64,000 nucleotides of DNA from Isoetes taiwanensis (taxonomy: Eukaryota > Streptophyta > Lycopodiopsida > Isoetales > Isoetaceae). Made by a program: the position numbers and the translations under genes. The notes below the pieces were generated by a model. That model was not told the DNA's origin. It saw nothing but the letters and a program-made list of their open reading frames with translations, and did no database searches. Shown piece by piece: positions 47,253-59,760 of this stretch. The stretch is taken from contig JAJEKV010000077.1 in assembly GCA_021234155.1 (NCBI GenBank), positions 724,784 through 788,783 of the forward strand. Reading direction: 5' to 3'. Numbering within the stretch: the first letter of the stretch is position 1; the number at the start of each line of letters is the position of its first letter.

Positions 47253-47640
47253 TGGAGGTATGTCTAAAAAATTAGGGATTGCTTCTTCTGCTGCTATTCT
47301 GAAGGATGCAGATCTTAAGCTGATGACTAAAATAGGGAGAATTCATCCTAATATTTCTTCTAATGCAGCAGAATATAGGGCCCTCATTGCAGGCCTACAG
47401 GAAGCAAGGTTCATGAATATTTCCCATATTGTTATCTATGGAGACTCACAACTTGTTTGCAAAAGCAGATTTTGGGAGAATACCAAACAAAACATCAAGA
47501 TATGGAGGATCTGAACACACAAGCTCGAAATTGCTAACTTTTTTTTGATCATTGGGAAATTTATCATATTCAAGGTCCAAAAACTTTGAGGCTGATTCTT
47601 TGTGCGGGGAAAACACTCTTAGAGCATCTCTGCGAGGGAG
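47216..47640 (+). pseudogene. Additional RNase H (aRNH-like), copy A
   Basis: Segments AYLWFDGGMSKKLGIASSAA, NAAEYRALIAGLQEARFMNI, IVIYGDSQLVCK and FEADSLCGEN carry the Asp, Glu, Asp, Asp set. It is upstream of the RT, separated by about 400 bp of decayed linker. Frame breaks lie near 47255 and 47470. Confidence 0.8.
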
Positions 47641-48029
47641 CTATCAAGGAAGATGTCCTAGATGAAGATGAACTCTCTCGGTTTCATCCTATCTTGACCA
47701 TCAACCTAGCATAAGAGGAATCACACAAAGAACTTGAAGTGCACAAAGGAGGTATGTCAGGACTTTGCAAATGGGAGATCTATATGATGAAAGATTGCAA
47801 AGGTAAAATGATTAAGTACTTTGAAGATTGGGTGGATGTTTTGCATGGGAATATTGAGTGAAAGGGGTCGATAGGAGCATTTGTGAGTTTGAGATAAAAG
47901 TTCGTGAAGATACTAAACCCTGTCATGCAGAGATTGAGAAGAATTAATTCCTCACTTTTTAGATCTTATCAGCGGGAATTATTCAAAATCGAGGAGTCGG
48001 GGTTTGATAGTTGACATTGTGAACCCCTT

Positions 48030-48620
48030 CTTGGGTTTCTTGTATTGTGCGATTCTAAAAAGAATGGTTCTCTAAGAATATGTGTGGATTTAGAGATCTA
48101 AATAAACTCTTTTGTTAAAGATTGTTACCCTTTGCCTTTTTGGAAAATACTTTATCACGAATTGGTGGCAAGTCTATGTACTCATTTTTGGATGGTTTCT
48201 GTTTTTAATCGATTAGCATCAAAAAGGAAGATCAGCCAAAGACATCCTTCATTACTCCATGGGGAACTTATGCAATGAAAAGGATGCCTTTTGGCTTAAT
48301 GAATGCCCCTACCTTTACATTTGAGGAGAGCTATGGATCTGTCTTTTTTGCAAACATGACTCTACGAGCAATTCGAGTTTATCTTGATGATTTATGCTTA
48401 TGTGCGATACAAGTGATCATATTTGAGCTAACAGGATATTTACATTGTGTGAGACAAACTGGAGTTAATCTAAACCAAAAAGTGCATCTTTTTGGCATCC
48501 AAAGGCCAGCTCTTAGGCCATGAGGTTTTAACTAAAGGCCTTCAAGTAGGCGAAGAAGATCATAGCTTTAAAGCTGACTTCAAACACCGGGACAATTAAA
48601 AAGTCAAAGGGTTATGGGAA
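48030..48620 (+). pseudogene. Tat-like reverse transcriptase, copy A
   Basis: KNGSLRICVD, then SFLDGFCF-like catalytic region in shifted frames, KRMPFGLMNAPTFTFEES, AIRVYLDDLCLC (YLDD catalytic block) and CVRQTGVNLNQK. Several frameshifts; shorter than copy B. Confidence 0.8.
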
Positions 48621-49130
48621 TGACCTCTTTCTTAAGGTATATGTGCCTAATTTCTCTCACCTTATTAGTCCTATCTCTAAGTTGACTAAGTAGGTCAAGT
48701 TAGTAAAAAAGCAAATATAGGTACATTGTTTGGGTGATGAGTGTGAAAAAAGCTTTTCACCAGATCGCCAGAGCTATTTGCCATTCTACACTTTTAAAAA
48801 CTCGGACCTTTCATTACCATTTAAAGTTTACATAACTATCACTAAAAATTTGGGTGCCATTTTTATTTGGGATAGACACCCTATTGCTTTACCAAACAAA
48901 CAATAGTCTCAAAGAAGAGAAGTATGCTAAGATAGAAAGAATCTTTCTTGCTCTCATCTTTTGATAGATAGAGACGAGGGTCATCTTTACAAAATCCCCA
49001 AGCCACTATCATCTTGTGAGAACCCCGCCCTTTTTGTGTAATTAGAAATTAGAAAAAACCTAAGCTTCATAGGTGGGCTTGTAAACTCCAAATCTTATGA
49101 TTTAAGGTAAGGTTATTCATGTATTGAACA
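48621..49130 (+). pseudogene. Gypsy RNase H, copy A, heavily eroded
   Basis: Collinear with the better-kept copy B domain; fragments such as SLKEEKYAKIERIFLALIF can be read in shifting frames. Confidence 0.55.
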
Positions 49131-50416
49131 GCAGAAGTCTATACCTGTACTTTGAACATGAGGAGTTGATACAAGAAGAAGAAATATTAACCTTAATTTG
49201 TAAATGAAGCGAGACTTATCAACTATACCACCCATTTCGGGTTAGCAACAACCTATTAGGAGGTTCCTCGGTATCCAAGAGATACCCTCTGAGATTTTCA
49301 AAAAGCAAACTTACAAGTTTAAGTTAAAATGTTTGACTTACTCCTTGGTTGGTGACATCTTGATGCTGCAAGGTAAATAGGGATGGTGTACTCTTAAGAT
49401 GTGTTGATGAAGATGAAAGGCATACGGTACTTCTTGAAAATCACAAAGGTGTTTGTGGTGGTCATTTCTGTGAACACAAGCACTGAAAATATTGAGGTCT
49501 ACGGTTATTTCCCCTCATTTATTTAAAGATTATTATGATAATATAAAGACTTGTCATCAATGCGGATCTTTGGCAAAGATCTCTTGCATCTCCTCTTTAC
49601 GTGTCTCATCTGGTCGAATTTTCAAGTTTGGGGATTGGACTATGTTGGCTATCAATCCCATCCTCAATGACATTACATTATTTGAAGCTCTGGACTGTTC
49701 ACTAAAGTGGTGAGCGGCATCTTTAAGGAAAGCAAATGCCCATACTATCTTGCTAGATTTTTGCATGAGAATATTTGCTCTAGGTTTGGCATTCCTTTTA
49801 AAATTTTGGTGATAGAGGCTCTACTTTTATTAATGAAGTTATTAATTTCCTTGTTTCAAGCCTCAAGATCAAACATGTGAAAAGCTCGACCTATTATCCT
49901 CTAAGGGAAATGGGCAAAATTTGGAATCTACTAACAAAGTGCTTAAGGGGTATTTCTGGGAAAGCAGGTTACAAAACCAAAGATTGGCACTTGAGATCAT
50001 TGTTGATGCTCTTGGGGCTTATAGAATTACTTCTAAGAGCTTCTAATGCCTCACCTTTCGGTTCCCAGTTTATGGGTAAATTTGTTATCCCCGAAAGTTA
50101 GAGATACCTTCTTTAAGGATGGCACTCAAGCTTGGAGTTTTTCTAAGCCTTGAAGCAATTATGAAGTTCGCTAAAAATTAGATGCAGAAAGCGTTTTGTT
50201 GAGAGAATTACAACTGGCTGAAGAAGGTTAAGTCTTGGCTGACTTTCAAGGTCGCCTTCTCACAAACTACAAGACAAGTTTGCACCTATGGAACAGTTTT
50301 TAAAGTGGAATCTGCCGAGATGAGGAAGCTTTCAAAGTTTGAAAATCAGGAAGGTCCCTATGAGATTTTAGGAGATCTTTGTTGCTCATCTTATAGGTTA
50401 GCGGAATCTTGAGTAC
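49131..50416 (+). pseudogene. Tat-like integrase, copy A, truncated
   Basis: Fragments LLENHKGVCGGHF (His-containing zinc region), KTCHQCGSL (zinc-region Cys pair), FKFGDWTMLA at the first catalytic Asp, and LHENICSRFGIPFKILV before the second. The second Asp and Glu regions are decayed. The sequence jumps to the repeated flank at about 50416. Confidence 0.7.
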
Positions 50417-51381
50417 AGGATTAGATAAGGGATGAAAGAAAATAAAGAAAAGCCTAAGAGAGTCACCAAGCCTTATCCAAATTGCAGACATTTTCACTTC
50501 TAAGAAGTGAAAGATAGCCATTGAAACCCATTACCGCTTCATTATATGATGTCGCTAACGATGATGCTGTCCTGCATTAAGAAGATATACAAGATCGATA
50601 AGGGGATGAAAGAAGAAATAAAGAAAGTTTCACCAGAAGTCGTCTCCAACATCTCAAGTTCCTCTCAAACCTGCGAAGCTGGACGATTAATTTAAGAAGT
50701 GGCAACATACCATTAAAGCCTATTTTCGGGCTGCAGAAGGAGTGGCTGCTATAGCCATCGGAACCCAAAGCTCGACCATAACCTGCGGATGCCATAGCTT
50801 ACCGTATTCCTATTCTGGATGCCATAGCCGCCTCTAAAAGTGAGATTCAGAGAAAACCCATAATTAGCCATAATGTACCAACTTACACACACCAAGCGAC
50901 CGGGCATTTACATGTGCAACAAGAGGTTTTAGCAAGGGCCACCAAAGATATCTTAGGTATATTCTAGCATATACCTGTGATATGCTAAAAAACCTATAAA
51001 CGGGTTTGCCCCCTTAGGGCAACCCAAAAAGGAACATATATATGGGTCTAAGCACAATGGTGGGGGATACTTTTTATGTCTGCTTAATAATACGGTGCTT
51101 CAGGCGTTTTAAAACAATTCTTTTGTATAAAATTAAATTTTTTTTGATATTTTTCTAACACTATTTATATTTCCCTCACTTTTAGAATAAAAACGGACTT
51201 AGAAAAAATGATAAAAATAAAAAAGATTTATTAGGGGGTGTCAAAGTTATGTTTGGATTTCTCAAGGAAAATGTCTCCCCCTACCACGTGGGTTTACCCA
51301 TATATGAAAAAAGATTAACTATTGAAAAATTTTTATTATTAAGATAATTACAAAACCCCAGGCCTTTAGGTCTCTGGATTA

Positions 51382-53782
51382 TCATACCCATTTCCGGGCA
51401 ACATGGATCTAGCATCTATTATCAAAAAACTTGAGCCGACGTATATTTCCTCTAAGGAAAAGCCAAGCTATTGTGATCCCATTAGAGTTTACATTCACTG
51501 CTTGAAGGCATCGGGGATCTCCTTTATAGCCTAATCTTTTTCCTTGAGGTAAAACACCTTTACACATTCCCATTTGTTTAACATTTTCCTTTGATTGAAG
51601 ACCAGCAGTACATAGCAAGATTATCAAGGAAGCAAGAGTTTTTAATTAAAGCTCAAACTTATGAAGCTGTCAGTTTCATTAGGTAGTTTGAAGTCACACA
51701 CATATGAGGCCATCTTGAAATGAAACTTGCTCTATTCTAGCCTTTGAAGTTTTGAAGATCTTATAGAAGTTTGGAAGACCCTTTTAGGCTTTGAGTAAAC
51801 GTGATCTTCACTATGAGGTAAGGATTTGAGCATTAGAGACAACTGATGAAATCAAGTGCTACAGAGGTACTCCATCTGTCTTCATTCCATATCCACCTTT
51901 TTTATGTCCTATGAACCTTTTATAACCTTTCTTTTCACCATTTTTCCACTTTGAGACCTTTTCCCCATCATTCTCACTACCCATTTTTATTGATCCTACC
52001 TTCAACGGGAGAATTGCCCTCAATGATCTTGAAAACTTCAAAGGCAAGAAACTCTTTTTTCATTCTCATTTCATCTTCCTCAAACCCTAGTATAGCCTGT
52101 TTACACCCCTTTTCCCATCTTATTCTATGACTTTTTTCACCATCCCTATGTTGTAATATTCTTATTGACCATGGGTCAAAATGGACAAAATTCAAATGTT
52201 TCAGCTTTGACTTGAAAACCTTTCTAGATGGGAAGCTTGGCAAAAGAGCTAACTTGGCTCTTTTAAATTTTGAAAAAAACCCTTGGGAAGCTACCTTCAA
52301 AAATTGATTCGACGCAAGCCAAAAATAAAAACTATTCCTAGCCTATCTACCCCGCTTCATTTCAAGATACCTGTGTCACTCTTACCACCTCCTCTTCCAC
52401 GTGGCGTTAGGCGTAGCTGCACATTACTCCGCCGGTGTCCCTCCTCGCGGCAATTTGAATTAATAGTGGGGTCAACATTCTTATATAAGTCGCTGCACTG
52501 CTTGCCTCGTGGGATATATCACATTCAAAATTTTCGACGAACCCTAGAAAAATAGGAAGCTGCCAACGCACAATTGCGCTATAATTTGATTGAATCTCGC
52601 CAATTTTCTCCCCGAGATCAACTCCTGAACCTTTTCCTCGAATCTTTGGGGACCCTTCTCAGGGCACTTGATCCGTGAGAAATTGTCAAATTTGGCCTTT
52701 AAATCACTTCTACCGAAGCTAGTTTTGTGGGAAGAACAAGCGAAACCAAAGATTGCCAGATCAAATTCCAGATCGCCCTCGTGATAGACCGCGGATCTTG
52801 GCGCATCGCTATTATCTTGATCTCATTTACCGTGATTTTGCTCGTTTCGCTCGAATTGAATGATCCGGTCTCCTGGTGATTAGTTCGACATTGAGGCACT
52901 TCACATAACTCAAATAATCATTTCATTTAGCTTCATTGGTAGATCCAGACGTCTCTTAGAGGCCTCGTGGCTGCACTGAATTCTCAAGCACTATTATATT
53001 CTTAAGCTTTGGTAATGCCCGTTGACACTATCAAATTTTTGTATTACATTGTTATATTAAGATAATGCATAGTCTTTTGCCTCGAAAATTATCACATCAT
53101 TATACATTCATCTTTGTAATTCTCGCATTGTTTTTTTCAAAGCTAAAACTAAAAAAGCTGCTTCAAAATATTTATTCCGTTATATTCTCTTAGGGAAGTT
53201 GCATTCCATCTTCACAAAAAACATAGGGAAACCTATACATTCAAAGAAAACATATAAAAAGAACTTCTTCCATGACTGTTACAAGAGGTTATGCTTTTTC
53301 TCGAGGCTTTGCTACTTCTTACGTGAGAAAAAACTAAAACATCTTTTGCTATTTAAACCCATGCACGTGATCTAGGCGATCGTTGCCTCAGATTATCCTG
53401 CAACTCAAAATTCCTTATCAAGCTCCATCTCAAAATTTGGCTCTCTGCTTTGCACTGCCAACTTTTTGACCGACTTTGACTCATAGATTTTCTCAAACTT
53501 TCCCCTATTCAAATCAAGTCAACCTTTCACCATCGCTTGTTGATCATCTATACCACCAATCACATCTTGAAAATTCAATAAGGTGTGTCTCCAGAAACCA
53601 CACTTTGCTCGACAGCTTTTTTCAGTCAGACTCTAGTGATTTTGAAGAAACCATTATTTCAAAATGATTTTTTCTCGCTCATATAAAGTTGGGGAGGATT
53701 GATCACCCTAAGATCCGGGAGGTCCCAACCAATTTGTTTGAGCTCCCTGAGGTTAGACTAAAATTCCGTGTTTTAGGCTAGA
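51382..53782 (+). repeat. LTR, copy B
   Basis: Homologous to the LTRs at 42738 and 59761 but with more small indels, including at both termini (start reads TCATACCC, end GGCTA-GA). Preceded by GGATTAT as in copy A. Confidence 0.8.
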
Positions 53783-53822
53783 TTTTGGAGGTCCTACCTG
53801 GATTTTCACCGAAGTTGAACTC

Positions 53823-55110
53823 ATGGCACCAAGAAAGACTGGCCGAGTTCGGCCGAAAATCCTCCGAGGTAACAGTCAACCGTGATCCAGTAGGGGTAAG
53901 CATGAAAGTGGCTATCACCGGCCCACGCTGAAATGTTACAAATGTTTCATGGCCTTTTTCCTCCACAAGCTCTTTACCACTTGAGCTCACTATACCAAGC
54001 TTTTCCTCATATGATTCTTCCATGAATGCTAACCATTTCTTGAAAATTTTGAAGAATATTATGAGGAGCATGGAAGAAGAAAGGTACCGCTTGTCGAAGT
54101 TTATCAAATGCATGAAAGGTGATTTAGGCCGTGATCCCGCTGATTTCGAATCACACAGTACCTGCGGGATGAATTGGAACAAAGGTTTCACAAGGTTTAG
54201 AAGACTACTTCACCCGGGGATCTTGTTTTTGAGCTTTAATTCCTTTTCTATTAAATCACGGTGAAAGTGTGAAACGGTATGTGGAAAGATTTAACTCTTA
54301 TTTGCTTGGTGTGTATTAGGAACCATGTTTCCCACTAACTTTGTATCCGGTTACTTCCTTTATCGAGGTTTGATGTCCAGCTTTAAGATTTATAGAAAGT
54401 TATTAAAACTTCAAAAGTTTGGTGAGCTAGATTCAATCCATAAGACATTTGTAAAGTTTGTAGATTTAGTAGAAATGCTAAGCTATTTTGCCTGATGAAG
54501 AAGTCGAGATCCATTCTACCCTCCTCATCATGATTGAAGAACGAATTTACATTATGCTACTGCCGCCAATGTATCTGGTCAGAAAAAGAAAAAGCCAAAA
54601 CAAACTAGACCCCGTGTTTCAGGGATTGAAATCTGAGATAAGTAAGGTGTCCGGAGCTCTTTTTTAGATTTACCAAACAACTCATGGAGTTAAAAAATAG
54701 TAATAATGCTCTTTCTTCTAATACGCCATACCAATGCACAACCGTGGTAAACCCTATCATGGGGCTGAAAATTGTTTGCAAGATCTTGTCCTAAATGCCA
54801 AAAGGGGCCATTTTGGTAGAGAATGTCCTGTTTGTTCTTTTGCAAAGAGATAGGTCATGAAGAGAAGTCAGAGTGTCAAGAATTACCTTGCAGCAAGCAA
54901 GAAAAAGGCAAACAGTGTCCAATGTTAGTTTTATTGAGACTTGTGCGTAAGAACAAGAAGAACAAGATGTTATGGTTGTGCAAAACATGCTAGGCTCCAT
55001 TCGTGTACATCGCAAGTTCTCGGCCCCACCAATTGTAGCTCCCTAAAGGTAACATTTCAGCCAAATCCTCGAGGGATATAGCTCCCCCTGCTCAAAAGGT
55101 ATAAGCGTAA
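53823..55110 (+). pseudogene. Tat-like gag, copy B
   Basis: ATG at 53823 starts MAPRKTGRVRPK. Collinear with copy A, including NANHFLKILKNIMRSMEEER (a shifted frame) and two zinc-knuckle regions near 54735-54830, damaged by indels. Confidence 0.75.
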
Positions 55111-55850
55111 AGATTCCGAGCTTGATGAATTTGAATTACTTTATGAAAACCCAAGGTTCTTGAGATTTTACTAACTTTATTAAGGATTGCACCATCATAC
55201 GAGGAAAAGCTTATCAAGAATACCCAAATGTTGGAGAAATTGTAACAGTAAACTTGCAACAACATTTCGTAGCCTTACACCGAAAGCACACCGGAAAGAT
55301 CCAGGGTGCTTTTATTTTGTAGTGCTACTATAGGTACCTCCCATTTAGATAAGGTTTTGTTGGATGGAGGCCCTCCCAAAATGTCATGCCTTATCATGTT
55401 ATGAAAACACTGAATCTCAAAGTAGAAGACAACACTTTATTGTTCTAAAATCCTTTTTCCAATGCTAAGGTGGTACCAAAGGGAGTGGTGAGAAATGTGT
55501 CCGTTGTCTGGGGAATCATTGTCTTAGCTACATTTGTGGTTGTTGATTTTGAGAATGTTAACCATGCTAACATCTATGATGTTTTATTATTGGGAAGAAG
55601 GTGGATGAAAACAAGTTGGATGCTAGGCCTATATGGTCTCAAGGTATTTGCACTATTTCAAATGGAGCAACTTCCATTAAACCGGTAAAACTAAACAGAC
55701 CCTTTCGCTAACATTGGATTCATAGATGTGGGGATATTTTGGCAGGAAGAAGAGTTAGGAGTTTACAGCTTAGGTCTAGATGTTGATATAAATGCGTAGT
55801 TATCAACTTTGCTCATGCAGAGTTCCCCGATCCAAAAGAAACAAGCCTAC
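55111..55850 (+). pseudogene. Tat-like aspartic protease region, copy B
   Basis: Contains the same LLDGG active-site variant near 55360, followed by VPKGVVRNVSV, ATFVVVDFENVNHANIYDVL and a LLGRRWMKT segment, in several frames. Confidence 0.75.
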
Positions 55851-56260
55851 CTTTGGTTTGATGGAGGTATGTCCAAAAAATTAGGATTGCTTTTCCACGC
55901 TATTCAAGGATGGATCTTGGGTGTTATGATGACTAAAAATAGGGAGAATTCATCCTAATATTTCTTCTAATGCAGCGAATATAGGGCCCTCATTGCAGGC
56001 CTACGTGAAGCAAAGGTTCATGAAATTCCCATATTGTTATCTATGGAGACTCACAACTTGTTTGCAAAAGCAATTTTGGGAGAATACCAAACAAAACATC
56101 AAGATATGGAGGATCTGAACACACAAGCTCGAGAATTGCTAACTTTTTGATCATTGGGAAATTTATCATATTCCAAGGTCCAAAACTTTGAGGTCTTTGT
56201 GCAGAAAACACTCTAGAGCATCTCTCACGAGGGAGCTATCAAGGAAGAATGTCCTAGATG
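55840..56260 (+). pseudogene. Additional RNase H (aRNH-like), copy B
   Basis: Collinear with the copy A domain (YLWFDGG, then EYRALIAGL-like, YGDSQLVCK, and the final Asp region) but with more frame breaks. It again precedes the RT. Confidence 0.7.
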
Positions 56261-56599
56261 AAGATGAACTCTCTCGGGCCATCCTATCTTGACCATCAAC
56301 CCTAGCATAAGAGGAATCACACAAAGAACTTGAAGTGCACAAAGGAGGTGGCGTCGGGACTTTGCCAAATGGGAGATCTATATGATGAAGATTGCAAAGG
56401 TAAAATGATTAAGTACTTTGAAGATTGGGTGGATGTTTTTTGCATGGGGAATATTCGTAATTGAAAGGGGTCGATAGGAGCATTTTGTGAGTTTGAGATG
56501 AAAAGTTCATTGAAGATACTAAACCCAATGCAAGAGATTGAGAAGAATTAATTCACTTTTAGATCTTATCAGCCGGGAATTATTCAAAATGCGGTGGAG

Positions 56600-57260
56600 T
56601 CAGGTTTGATAGTTGACATTGAACCCTTCTTGGGTTTCTTGTATTGTGCAGGTTAAAAAAGAATGGTTCTCTAAGAATATGTGTGGATTATAGAGATCTC
56701 AAAATAAAGCTACCCAAAGATTATTTACCCTTTGCCTTTTGGAAGAAATACTTTTGCAAAGTTGGTCGGCAAGTCTATGTACTCATTTTTGATGGTTTCT
56801 CCGGTTTTAATCGGATTAGCATCAAAAGGAAGATCACTCAAAGACATCCTTCATTATCCATGGGGAACTATGCAATGAAAAGGATGCCTTTTTGGCTTAA
56901 TGAATGCCCCGCTACATTCCTCGTAGGAGCTATGGATCTTGTCTTTACAAACATGACTCGAAAGCAATTTGAAGTTTATCTTGATGATTTATGCTTAGGT
57001 AATCGATACAAAGTGATCATCATATTCTCAGAACTAACAAGGATATTTACATTGTGCAGACAAACTGGAGTTAATCTAAACCCAAAGAAGTGCATCTTTT
57101 GGCATCCAAAGGCGACTCTTAGGCCATGAGGTTTCGCTAAAGGCCTTCCAAGTAGCAAGAGAAGATCATAGCTTTTAAAACAGCCTTTCAAACACCCGGG
57201 ACAATTAAAGAAGCCAAGGGATTTATGGGAATGACCTCTTTCTTGGAGTGTATGTGCCTA
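56600..57260 (+). pseudogene. Tat-like reverse transcriptase, copy B
   Basis: Open for 161 codons (56644-57129): KNGSLRICVDYRDLKIKLP, VLIFDGFSGFNRISIKRK (first catalytic Asp), YAMKRMPFWLNECPATFL, QFEVYLDDLCLGN (YLDD) and CRQTGVNLNPKKCIFWHP. A later segment resembles the GMTSF...PNFS step before RNase H. It is the best-kept RT of the Tat-like copies. Confidence 0.88.
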
Positions 57261-57329
57261 ATTTCTCTCATTTTATTAGTCCTATCTCTAAGTTGACTAG
57301 AGGTAGGTCAGGGTTGGTAAAAGAGAAAA

Positions 57330-57725
57330 GCAAATATAGGTGCGTTGTTTGGATCGATGAGGTGAAAAAGCTTTTTGCAGATCATAGAGGCTATTTGCCA
57401 TTCTAATATCTCTTTAAAAACTCAGACTTTCATTACCATTTTAAAGTTTACATAACTATCACTCAAAAAGGCTTTGGAGTTGCCATTTTGCGTGATAGAC
57501 ACCTATTGCTTTTTGCAAGCAAACAATGGTCTCAAATCGAAGAGAAGTATGCTAAGATAGAAAGGAGCTGCTGCTCTCATCTTTTGATGGGAGACAGGTC
57601 ATCTTTTACAAAAAATTCAAACCACTATCTACATGCAAATAACCCCATGCCCTTTTTGTATGGTAAGAAATTAGAAAACCTAAGCTTCATAGGTGGGCTT
57701 GTAGGCTTCCAATCTTATGATTAAA
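57330..57725 (+). pseudogene. Gypsy RNase H, copy B
   Basis: RDRHLLLFASKQWSQIEEKY and KIERSCCSHLL match the gypsy RNase H middle (AFASRxLxxxExxYxxIE), with the catalytic Glu. An upstream catalytic Asp region is decayed. This second RNase H, in the usual place after RT, is what makes the upstream one supernumerary. Confidence 0.75.
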
Positions 57726-57779
57726 AAGGCAAAGGTTATTCATGTATTGAACAACCCTAGTCTATACTTACTGCCGCCT

Positions 57780-59090
57780 TTTGAACATGAGGAGTTGATA
57801 CAAGAAGAAGAAATGACTAAATCATTGTAAATGAGCAGGACTTGTCAACTATACCAGCTCAAGGTTAGCAACAACCTATTAGGAGGTTCCTCCAGTATCA
57901 AGAGATACCCTCTGAATTTCAAAAAAGCCTGCTTACAAGTTTAAGTTAAAATGTTTGACTTTACCTTGGTGGTGACATTTTGTAAGGTGGAAATAGGGAT
58001 GGTGTACTCTAAGATGTGTTGATGAAGATGAAGTCGCCTCCGGTACTTGCTGAAAATCACAAAAGGTGTTTGTGGTGGTCATTTTGCAAAGCATACAAAC
58101 CGCCAAGAAAAATATTGAGGTCACGGTTACATTTTCCGCCTCATTTATTTAAAGATGTTATGGATATTATTAGGATCATTGTCATCAATGAAATGCATCT
58201 TTGGCAAAAGAATCTTTGCATCCTCGCCTCTCTTAGTGAATTGTCTCCCTCGTCCATTTTCAAGTTTGGGGATTGGACTATGTTGGGTCTATCAATCCCC
58301 ATCCTCCCGCAAAGATGAATACATTGTTTGGCATGACTGTTTCACTAAGTGGTCAGAAGAAGCACCTTTAAGGAAAGCAATGCCCATACATCATGGATTT
58401 TTGCATGAGAATATTTGTTTAGCGCATTCCTTTTAAAATTTTGACCGATAGAGGCTCTACTTTTTATTAATGAAGTTATTAATTTCCTTGTTTCAAGCCT
58501 CAAGATCAAGCATGTGAAAAGCTCAGCTATTATCCTCAAGGAAAATGGCCAAGCCGAGGTCTACTAACAAAGTGCTTAAGGGTATTTTATGAGAAAAGCA
58601 GCCACCAAACCAAAGGGATTGGCACTTGAAATTATATGATGCTCTTTGGGCTCATAGAGAATTGCCTTCTAAAAGCAGCTACTAATGCCTCACCTTTTCA
58701 GTTTAGTTTATGGAGTAGAGGTCATATCCCAAATGAAGTTAGAGATACCTTCTTTAAGGATGGCAGCTCAAGCTTGAGTTGGAGTTTTCTCAAGCCTTGA
58801 AGCTAATGTGCATGAAGTTCTGCTAAAATTAGATGAAGAAAGGTTTGTTGCAAGAGAATTACAACTTGTCTGAAGAAGGCTAAGAGTGCAGCAGTTTTCA
58901 AGTGCTGCCCTCAAACCACAAACTACAAGACAAGTTTGCACCTATGGAATTAGTTTTAAAGTGGAATGTCAGTAGATGAAGGAAAGCTTTTCAAAGTTTG
59001 AAAATCCCCGGAAGGTCCCCATCGATTTTAGGAGATGCCGGTTGCTCTCATCTTATAGGTTGGTAGATCTTGGTATGTGATTAGAACCGC
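57780..59090 (+). pseudogene. Tat-like integrase, copy B
   Basis: Zinc region ENHKRCLWWSFC, core FKFGDWTMLG, VWHDCFTKWSEEAPLRKA, FLHENI, then PFKILTDRGSTFY (Thr-Asp-Arg-Gly, second catalytic Asp) and a HVKSSA...NGQAE-type Glu region near 58510-58560 in a shifted frame. Confidence 0.8.
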
Positions 59091-59760
59091 CAAACCCATT
59101 AATATTCAACACCTTAAAGATATTGGCCTCAAAGATGCCCGCTTGAGCCTCTTTCACTTCTATATAAGCATTTGTTCTAGCTAGAATAGGTTAGTTTATA
59201 ATTTCCAAGTCGAGGTTTTAATATTTCTTTTGATTAGCATATTTCCTTTGAGGTTTAATATTGTGTTTTTCTCGCTTAGTCATAGAATGTGACCACAAGG
59301 GATGAAGACTTTGATTATTACCTATTAATGGGGCTCTATGTTGTCATGACAGACCATCTGTTAAAAACATTTCCATCCGCCTTCTAAACCGGGGCCTATT
59401 CTTCATAAGACCTTGTTTCTCCATTGAGTTCTAGAGTGCTATCCATATATAATTTTCCACATCTTGCTTGGCACTCATGCTAACTTTGATTTATCGTCAT
59501 ATGTGTTCATTCTTTTCCTCCATTTTCATCTCGCACATAAGTTGCCTTTACATTCCATTTCAGCCTTCTATCCTTTTATTTTCATTCCTACAATGCTCGC
59601 ACCACATTTCCACCATAGCAGTAGTTCATCTCACACTCATACCACTCACTTCATTACTCTACATCATTCTTTCACTCGCCTCCAGATTTGAAGATCCTCG
59701 TCCTAAGTTTACATCTGTAGGGCTGGAGGGGACCATTTCTATTCTTTCCTTTTGAGGAGA
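59091..59760 (+). other. Element 3' untranslated region and polypurine tract
   Basis: Non-coding and pyrimidine-rich. It ends with the purine run GAGGAGA directly before the 3' LTR, with another purine-rich stretch (GGGCTGGAGGGGA) near 59720. Such tracts prime plus-strand synthesis in LTR elements. Present only once in the window. Confidence 0.75.

Larger units (their letters stand above)
41730..50416 (+). repeat. Segmental tandem duplication, copy A (about 8.67 kb)
   Basis: Carries about 1 kb of non-element flank (41730-42737), a 5' LTR and a Tat-like internal region cut off inside or after integrase. At 50416 the sequence jumps from the integrase end back to the same flank, so the unit is repeated head to tail. 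Copy B has almost the same length (about 8,670 bp). Confidence 0.85.
50417..59085 (+). repeat. Segmental tandem duplication, copy B (about 8.67 kb)
   Basis: Collinear with copy A throughout: flank with hairpins, LTR at 51382-53782, gag, protease, RNase H, RT, RNase H, integrase. Beyond 59085 it continues into the true element 3' end that copy A lacks. AT-rich blocks are nearly identical; GC/CpG-rich blocks differ by short indels. Confidence 0.85.
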
